Below, piece by piece: positions 58,393-64,000 of a stretch of DNA of 64,000 nt; within the stretch, counting starts at the first letter, position 1, and each line of letters begins with the position of its first letter. The position numbers and the translations under genes are program-made. The DNA is taken from NCBI RefSeq assembly GCF_907164915.1, contig NW_025919226.1, forward strand, positions 1 through 64,000, written 5' to 3'. The notes below the pieces were generated by a model that was not told where the DNA came from, made no database searches, and was given only the letters and a program-made list of their open reading frames with translations. The stretch comes from Impatiens glandulifera. Taxonomy: Eukaryota > Streptophyta > Magnoliopsida > Ericales > Balsaminaceae.

Positions 58393-61224
58393 TTAAGGCT
58401 TGGATGATCCCCCCTTGTCTTGCCCCTTTTCCAGTTCTTTGTCCAGACGTTTCCTTGCTTCTTCTATTCTAGCTATGTGCTCTCTAGCACGTCTGTCAGC
58501 ATCGATTACCAAACCGGCCCATACGCTTGAATGGCCGGGAACCTTTTTCCTAAGGTTGAAGTTGGGGCAAATTGGTTTTGGTGGTGGACGAGGTGGAACA
58601 GTCAAAGGTCTGCAGCTTGGAGTTGCGGTGGATTCTCCGGTTGACCTTCTTTTCCGTCTGTTGAGTCCCTCCGAGTCTTCTTCTTCTTCTTCATCAAGCG
58701 GTTCCGCATCCAGTGCAACCGGTTCGGCTGTCTTCAGTTCTGCCCGCTTCATTACGTTTTTAATGGCACTTCGTTTCTTCTTGTTCTTGTTCCTTGTACT
58801 CATGGAATGAGATGATTGACCCTGTGCCGGTTCCTGAGTATTAGCCTGCTCCTCTTCATTACATTTTTGGGCAAGCTCATGATCCTTATCTTCAATTTCC
58901 TTCTGAACCCGTTCTCTTTCAATTTCTTCTTCTTGCAGCTTCCGAGCGGTTTCAGCGTCCTTCTCGATTTGGGTTTGGGTTTGGGTTGAGCCGACTTGAA
59001 CTTTTGACAATTCACCGATCTGGATTGCCATGGCTTGCAGCATGTCCAAAAGTGGAGCGGTTGCAGCTTTTACAGACTCGGAGATCATGGCTTGGACCGT
59101 TGTTTGCATTGTTGTATCCATCATAGCTTGTAGAGAATTTACCATTTTATCTTCAGCCGCTGAGATTCTTTCTTCGGTTACCGCTTTGAAGTTCCCTAGG
59201 CATGAATCTGCTGTGTCAACCACTGCTTGTTTGATCTGCTCGATGTCCAGAGCTTTAGCCGGTTGAGAGGCTTCTTGTTCTCGGTTTTCAGGAGTGCCAG
59301 ATGTTTCCCCATTTAGAAAGAAAGGCCTACTTTGATATTGCTCGGGATTGTTGAATTGGCGTTTGCAGGTATCCCACCATTTCTTATCAAGGCGTTCGAA
59401 GCTTTGCACAAGTCGTTCTCGTACCCCAATAAATCGCTCCGCCATCTTCATTTCAATCTGTTCCAGCTCCTTTCCTTTGATTTCTTGAAAGGCGTTCTCA
59501 ACTGCCTGTAGCCGCACGTTTTCGAGAAGTACCGGAGCTTTGGAAAACGCCGGTTGGAGCAATTGGGTGTTAGCCAACTCGAGTGCCTGTTCTTCTAGCT
59601 GGACGAGAGCGTCCCATTGCTTGTTTCCACTGAAACCTGGAAGCATGTCAGATAATTTGGTCTCTGTCCGGAGCTTCACCCACCGCATATATGGAGCTAG
59701 TTCCTCACTTGCACCTTTGTTCATATCTTGGATGAATTCATCGAACAACTCATTTTCTTGCTCTAAAGTATATGGGTATTCTTCTCCGGTTGTGGCTTCA
59801 GTCTGAGGGTCGATCTGCAATGTGCCCGTTCCGGTTTCAGTTGGTTCTTCAATCAGAATGCCCTTGCCTTTATCTGCCTGAGTAGGACCTTCTGGAGCTG
59901 CCTTGTCTCCTGCGGAACCGGAGGGTTCCCTTTCTTCAATGTTTCCCTCCTGAGCCGGAGGTGCGGTTTCTGTTGACTTGGTCGTCTCATCGACCGGTTG
60001 GATTTCAACCTGATTTTCTGGTTTTCGACGACTAGAAACGTCGTCTTCTTCGGTTTCTCTAGTGATCTCCTGGACCACATTCTGAATAGCTTCAGAAGTA
60101 TTCAAGCCCACTTCGGCTAATACCTCTTCGGCTTGCTTGCTTGGAGACTTGGAGGTTGCAGATTGAACAATTTCTTCTGCTTCCTCCTTAGAATTTGACT
60201 TGTTCTCCTCGCTCCCCGAAGATTCGGTTTGCTTTGGAGAATCAGATGGAATAGGAGTTGGAACAACGGTGTTAATGGGAATTGGTTGGAATACCTCTGC
60301 GGTTCTTTCAGGAGGATTGTCCGAGGAAAGAGTTCTCTCGGAGTCTGCCGGTTTCTTCGAGCTCTTCTTTGCTGATACCTTCTTCCTCCTCTTCGGTTCT
60401 GGTTGAGCTTCTGCCTCAACCGCTTTTCTTGACGGTTTCCTTTGCCTTGTTTCTTCTTCAACCGGAACCGATGAGCTGGCTCCCTTGGATGACTTTGATT
60501 TTGAGATTTTTGGCTTGATCGTCTTCTCCGGTTTCTCTGCCACTGACTCAGAGTCAAGGATGTTGGATATCGGAAGCGGTACGCCTTCACCTAGTTCCAC
60601 ATTAAGGAACTCAAGAATTTTCACGATTTGCATAGCATAGGCCTGCACCCGGCCTTCTTTCTTGATTACCATTTGACAGAACTCTTCGTATAGCACGTAA
60701 CCCCAGTCCACCTTATCTTTGCGGACGATGGCTAACAACATTCTTAGCTTAAACTTTGTAAGATTGTCGAAGTTACCTCCTTTTCCTTGGAGCGATTTGG
60801 AGATGATGGTCACTAGCCATTTGTATTCCGGTTTCAACTTGATTTTCCGGCTGTTGTGGAGCACCAGGTCCTGACCTGAAAGGGATACAACCAACCGGGC
60901 AGCATTTGATTCTGCGTCGGTTAAGTCGAACTTTAGGTCCGAACCTGTGTTGGGTAGACCTAGAGCCTCCGCGAAAATTTCTTCAGTTATAAGAACCGCC
61001 TTCCCGTTGACGGTAGCCGATATTTTTCTCTTCAACAGTGTTGCCGTCGTCAAGAACTCCGTCACCGCCGCCGGGTAGAGGATGAACGGACCAGAGAGAA
61101 ACTTCTCCAACCCAGAATCTCGAAGGAGTTGAAGAACAGCTTTGTTCTTGTCTTCAGCGTGTTGATCGATGTCTTCAAAGTCAACCTGCAACATCCATTG
61201 AAACGGGGCTTTGCCTAGATCCAT
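58393..61224 (-). CDS. 943-residue plant-transposon-protein-like protein
   Basis: Uninterrupted ORF. Residues 1-225 form the domain shared with the other two ORFs and the pseudogene at 4935: LQVDFEDI, GLEKFLSGPFILY, VTEFL, KISATVNGKAV, FAEALGLPNTG, LKPEYKWLVTIISKSLQGK, DWGYVLYEEFCQMV and LGEGVPLP. Residues 235-300 are Lys/Ser-rich with a nuclear-localisation-like PKRRKKVSAKKSSKK. Residues 300-480 are acidic and disordered. About 730-790 is a charged coiled coil (RKLQEEEIERERVQKEIEDK). The C-terminus has a basic segment, a proline stretch (PPRPPPKP) and a second helix. The ATG at 61224 aligns with the relatives. Function unknown; nuclear DNA- or RNA-binding is only a guess. It is the longest of the three ORFs, and absence of stops over 2.8 kb suggests youth or selection. 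Confidence 0.85.
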   Translation of the reverse strand: MDLGKAPFQWMLQVDFEDIDQHAEDKNKAVLQLLRDSGLEKFLSGPFILYPAAVTEFLTTATLLKRKISATVNGKAVLITEEIFAEALGLPNTGSDLKFDLTDAESNAARLVVSLSGQDLVLHNSRKIKLKPEYKWLVTIISKSLQGKGGNFDNLTKFKLRMLLAIVRKDKVDWGYVLYEEFCQMVIKKEGRVQAYAMQIVKILEFLNVELGEGVPLPISNILDSESVAEKPEKTIKPKISKSKSSKGASSSVPVEEETRQRKPSRKAVEAEAQPEPKRRKKVSAKKSSKKPADSERTLSSDNPPERTAEVFQPIPINTVVPTPIPSDSPKQTESSGSEENKSNSKEEAEEIVQSATSKSPSKQAEEVLAEVGLNTSEAIQNVVQEITRETEEDDVSSRRKPENQVEIQPVDETTKSTETAPPAQEGNIEEREPSGSAGDKAAPEGPTQADKGKGILIEEPTETGTGTLQIDPQTEATTGEEYPYTLEQENELFDEFIQDMNKGASEELAPYMRWVKLRTETKLSDMLPGFSGNKQWDALVQLEEQALELANTQLLQPAFSKAPVLLENVRLQAVENAFQEIKGKELEQIEMKMAERFIGVRERLVQSFERLDKKWWDTCKRQFNNPEQYQSRPFFLNGETSGTPENREQEASQPAKALDIEQIKQAVVDTADSCLGNFKAVTEERISAAEDKMVNSLQAMMDTTMQTTVQAMISESVKAATAPLLDMLQAMAIQIGELSKVQVGSTQTQTQIEKDAETARKLQEEEIERERVQKEIEDKDHELAQKCNEEEQANTQEPAQGQSSHSMSTRNKNKKKRSAIKNVMKRAELKTAEPVALDAEPLDEEEEEDSEGLNRRKRRSTGESTATPSCRPLTVPPRPPPKPICPNFNLRKKVPGHSSVWAGLVIDADRRAREHIARIEEARKRLDKELEKGQDKGGSSKP

Positions 61225-61337
61225 TGATGATTTTTGAGAAGGAGATGAAGATTGATGATAATCGGAGAGAGAGAATCTTTGAAGTTCTGGAAATCTTTAG
61301 AGAGAGAAAGCGCATGTGTTAAATGAACTGTCTTGAG

Positions 61338-61345
61338 TTTATATA
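61338..61345 (-). promoter_or_regulatory. TATA box of the 943-residue ORF
   Basis: Minus strand reads CTATATAAAC, 114 bp upstream of the ATG. The leader between is AG-rich (GAGAGAGAAAG-type), as in the neighbouring genes. Confidence 0.6.
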
Positions 61346-61739
61346 GATGGCGGTTCCAGGCAGTTTTGAAAATGAACCGTCACTTTGAAGTTTTTGGCGC
61401 CAATTTTCCCTCCAGAAGTTACTGCTGTAACTTTCGGCGGTAAAGGCGGATTTTGATGGGCGGTAAGTTTTGAAAGGGTAAAACCATGGGCGGTTTTGAT
61501 TTTCAGATTTTTATTTTTGCTTGAGATTCCGGTTTTTGTTACATCTTGTTAACCGGAAATTGTAAAGTTAACTTTAAGTTTGAGTATGAGTTTGAGAAAC
61601 CGGAATGAAATAATGAGGATGAGAAGTCGAAAGCTTTAATATTTCATCAATGCAAGGATAGAAAAATACATAGGAGCGGTTCTGGTCGTACAACAAAATG
61701 ACCAGAAACCGGAAAGTAGAAGTAGGGAGACAGAGGGAT
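61346..61739. other. Intergenic spacer between two ORFs
   Basis: Contains the upstream promoter region of the 943-residue ORF with repeated GGCGGT and CCGGTT motifs, and the 3' flank of the next ORF. No further gene seen. Confidence 0.5.
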
Positions 61740-62501
61740 TTAATCCTGGGTGAACCAGTCTCCTTCCACCATCCTCACATACCAATTTACGAAGGTGTTT
61801 TCAGGTGATCGTTCCTCAATCCTTGATATCCACCTGTGCATCATGATCGTGGTGAGAGTGTTGGATGGTCCAACCGGAACACCGGTTCCGAGATTGCGAC
61901 GTTTGGACATAAGAAACCGGGTGATCTGAGGAGCGTAGCTGATCTTTCCCCTCTTACCGGTCATAAGCAGCTTCAGCTTATTGAACAGATATGATGACCA
62001 GTTGATGTCGGTTTTGCGAATGATTGCTATCATGATGTCGAATGCCTCCCGGCTGTAGTTTTGGTTTGGCATTCGGCCTATGATAGACCGTTGAACCAAG
62101 TCGTGCAGGACTTGGTAGTGAGGAGCAATATCCTCTTTCTTCCCACAGTCCTTAATCGGAGTGTTGGAGGAGGAGAAGATCTGGAAGAAGTCTTCCTTAG
62201 CCGGCAGGAATGGCGTAGGAAAGTCAGAAAAACCTTCGGTAGGAAGGTGAAAGAAGGTGGCGAATTCCTCCTCAGTGAACTGGAGGAATTGACCATCAAT
62301 GATGGTGCGAATGCTACCATCATCCAGAACGTGACCGTTGTTAAAGAATTCGTACACCTCCTCTTCGAGAATGGTGTCCGAACCCTTAAGAAAACCTTTC
62401 AAACCAGAAACTATGACATGCTGAAAAATGCCTTCATAGTAATTACTTTCCTTGATATCCTCAAAATCGATAATAAGAGTGTTTCTTAATTCAGCAGACA
62501 T
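61740..62501 (-). CDS. 253-residue plant-transposon-protein-like protein
   Basis: Intact ORF consisting of the family domain alone: IIDFEDIKESN, GLKGFLKG, VYEFFNNG, EEFATFFHLPTEGFSD, SSNTPIKD, YQVLHDLVQRSIIGR, FDIMIAIIRKTDINWSSYLF, SYAPQITRFL and GTGVPVGPSNTL, ending VEGDWFTQD. The frame is open to 62513, but the codon there is GTG; the first ATG is at 62501 and its N-terminus aligns with the paralogs. Unlike the 943-residue relative it lacks the charged tail. Function unknown. Confidence 0.85.
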   Translation of the reverse strand: MSAELRNTLIIDFEDIKESNYYEGIFQHVIVSGLKGFLKGSDTILEEEVYEFFNNGHVLDDGSIRTIIDGQFLQFTEEEFATFFHLPTEGFSDFPTPFLPAKEDFFQIFSSSNTPIKDCGKKEDIAPHYQVLHDLVQRSIIGRMPNQNYSREAFDIMIAIIRKTDINWSSYLFNKLKLLMTGKRGKISYAPQITRFLMSKRRNLGTGVPVGPSNTLTTIMMHRWISRIEERSPENTFVNWYVRMVEGDWFTQD

Positions 62502-62603
62502 GGTGATGAACACTGAAGAAAGCTTAGGAGAGTTCTTGAGCTTTTGAATTCTTAGAGAGAGAGATGCTTGAATGCGTGGTTTGAAAGATGAAGATTGAAC
62601 CCC

Positions 62604-62611
62604 TTTTTATA
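62604..62611 (-). promoter_or_regulatory. TATA box of the 253-residue ORF (61740-62501)
   Basis: Minus strand reads GGCTATAAAAAGGGG, 103 bp upstream of the ATG at 62501, a near-consensus plant TATA box. Confidence 0.7.
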
Positions 62612-62921
62612 GCCGAGAATGAATGATAGCATTTAATGCAGGGATTTAAAATTGTAGCCGTTTATGCTTAGGTATTAATAATTTTGTGGTTTTCCAAGAG
62701 AATAAAAGCATGTATTGTCAAATCAATTCAGGCATGCTTTTGATACTGAGAATTTATGTTTCCAAGAAAGGAATGATTTGATTTGATACGGCGCATTGAA
62801 TGTTGTAGATTTTGGTTTGGAAGAAAGAGAAATCTATTTCATTAATTAGAGTACAGAAACCGGTGGTACAACAGAATACCGGTTTTGTAAGGAAAAGAGA
62901 TAGACAAAGAAGAGGACAGGT

Positions 62922-63683
62922 TTAAACGTTCAATGATTCAGCTGTTTGAGCGGTTGAAGCCTCAGCCGCTTCAATTCTTCTCGCCTTAACCGCTTCCCAT
63001 CGGTCGATCATCTCCTGCACTCGTTCTTTGGTGAGCACATGCCTTGGATGCAGAGTGACGAAGGCTCCGGTGTGAATCTCCAGACTTGCGCAGAAACCGC
63101 TCAGCTGAGGAGCGTATCCGGTTTTGTTGGAGAGAATCATCTTCTTCAGATTGCTGAAGATGATCCAGGACCAGTTGACCGGTGTCCCAACCGTTACAGC
63201 TATCATCATCTCGAAGACCCTCTGAGTGTAGTAGTAACTTTTCTCTCTGCATAACACAGATTTTCCCAGAATCTCGCAGAGAATCTGGTACTTGTGAGAA
63301 ACTTTACTTTTAGCACCCCAGGGCTTAACCGGGATGTTAGATCCAGAAAACCGGAGACACATTTCTTCCATTGTCACCGATGAGTAGGTTAGGTCGGTTA
63401 CCCCTTCATTGGGTAAACCGCAATAGACAGCGAAATCCGTCTCGCTGAAAAGGAACTTTTGCCCGTAAACCTGTGCAACGAGTATCTCTCGATGCACCTC
63501 TTTCACGGTTTCGAACAGTTCTTCGACTACAAGGTAGTCGATGATAAACCTGTTCTCAAGGAAACTTCTTAGCCCGCTCCTTTCAATGGCTAAGAACATC
63601 TCCTTGACTTCATGATCCTCATACTGATAGATTGATTCAAAATCTGTTAGTAGGATCTTCTTGGCTAAAGGGTTGGAGTTCAT
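62922..63683 (-). CDS. 253-residue plant-transposon-protein-like protein (second)
   Basis: Intact ORF, again mainly the family domain: LLTDFESIYQYEDHEV, SGLRSFLENRFIIDY, VEELFETV, FAVYCGLPNEGVTDL, CLRFSGSNIPVK, YQILCEILGKSVLCR, FEMMIAVTVGTPVNWSWIIF, GYAPQLSGF and ALT-type LHPRHVLTKERVQEMIDRW, then a short Ala/Glu-rich tail. It diverges strongly from the 61740-62501 protein (about a quarter to a third identical by eye), so the duplication is old, yet both remain open. Function unknown. Confidence 0.85.
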   Translation of the reverse strand: MNSNPLAKKILLTDFESIYQYEDHEVKEMFLAIERSGLRSFLENRFIIDYLVVEELFETVKEVHREILVAQVYGQKFLFSETDFAVYCGLPNEGVTDLTYSSVTMEEMCLRFSGSNIPVKPWGAKSKVSHKYQILCEILGKSVLCREKSYYYTQRVFEMMIAVTVGTPVNWSWIIFSNLKKMILSNKTGYAPQLSGFCASLEIHTGAFVTLHPRHVLTKERVQEMIDRWEAVKARRIEAAEASTAQTAESLNV

Positions 63684-63773
63684 GTTTGTTTTGAGAGAGA
63701 AAAGGATGATTTTATCTCAGGATGACTCTTGTGAATAATGAACTTGTGATGTTTTGACAAGGATTAAGCATGG

Positions 63774-63781
63774 TTTATATA
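63774..63781 (-). promoter_or_regulatory. TATA box of the 62922-63683 ORF
   Basis: Minus strand reads GCTATATAAACC, 91 bp upstream of the ATG at 63683. Confidence 0.7.
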
Positions 63782-64000
63782 GCCCGTGGATTCGGCTCAG
63801 TATTAAATGAAGTTAAGCATGCCTGATGATGTCATCAGCTATTAAATAGACTTAACTTGTTGAAGTAACTAATGGTTATTTCCAAGATAAATCTAATAAT
63901 TACTAGGATAGCAATGATGAAAAAATATCTATTTGACAAGATGTAAATTTCCCTCTCTTGATGATGGACACATGTCGTCATCTCGATTGTGGGAAACTTG

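Larger units (their letters stand above)
56776..64000 (-). mobile_element. LTR retroelement B (minus strand, continues past window)
   Basis: The 3' LTR lies at 56776-58037 with a polypurine tract beside it, followed upstream on the minus strand by three intact paralogous ORFs (58393-63683). The LTR shares its end (GATCCTAACA versus GATCCTATCA) and an internal block with the LTR of element A. Its 5' LTR, primer-binding site and any gag or pol lie beyond 64000, so membership of all three ORFs in one element is inference. It interrupts the TNP2 pseudogene region. CCGGTT motifs are dense throughout. Confidence 0.6.

Noticed and set aside
58400..58810. 136-codon plus-strand frame opposite the 943-residue ORF
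   Set aside because: Serine-rich shadow of the minus-strand coding sequence. The same applies to plus-strand frames at 59030-60518 and 62061-62489 and to minus-strand off-frame pieces.
62502..62513. Four extra N-terminal codons for the 61740-62501 ORF
   Set aside because: The codon at 62513 is GTG, which is not a usual nuclear start; the first ATG is at 62501 and fits the paralogs.

Overview
This window is nuclear DNA from a flowering plant. It is AT-rich, contains one spliced host gene with a plant-only domain, and is otherwise filled with plant-type transposons (Ty1/copia, Ty3/gypsy, CACTA, hAT, Mutator-like, MITEs). The plant-transposon-protein ORFs at 58-64 kb resemble a family I associate with asterids such as Gesneriaceae (Dorcoceras); that placement is from memory and tentative.

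Layout. 0.65-6.2 kb: LTR element A with a 5' LTR, primer-binding site, broken gag, and a broken accessory ORF where pol or an extra ORF would follow. 6.2-7.5 kb: a truncated Mutator-like fragment. 8.9-15.0 kb: a non-coding hAT element with an 8-bp target duplication, split by a Ty1/copia element (10.16-14.84 kb). 16.6-19.2 kb: the only apparently intact host gene, a four-exon SURNod19-family gene on the minus strand. 21-28 kb: two long foldback repeats (the first split by a MITE), an old hAT and a decayed gypsy pol. 25.9-32.7 kb: a probable CACTA-type element carrying a decayed piece of a cupin gene and a young hAT. 32.7-35.7 kb: a GGACCGAG-rich repeat, gypsy-LTR-like sequence and a second MITE. 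35.8-41.5 kb: a decayed copia element. 41.5-44.6 kb: unassigned sequence, a duplicated block and a SINE-like stretch. 44.7-56.8 kb: an old CACTA element with a TNP2-type transposase, split by a second CACTA (48.06-54.11 kb, TSD TAT). 56.8-64.0 kb: LTR element B on the minus strand, related to element A, with three intact paralogous ORFs.

The most unusual part is 56.8-64.0 kb together with its decayed relative at 4.9-6.2 kb. Four members of one ORF family are present. Each has a TATA-like box 90-120 bp upstream of its ATG, and all lie in motif-saturated LTR elements in which no pol is visible. The rest records successive nested insertions; several boundaries are proven by target-site duplications visible in the sequence.
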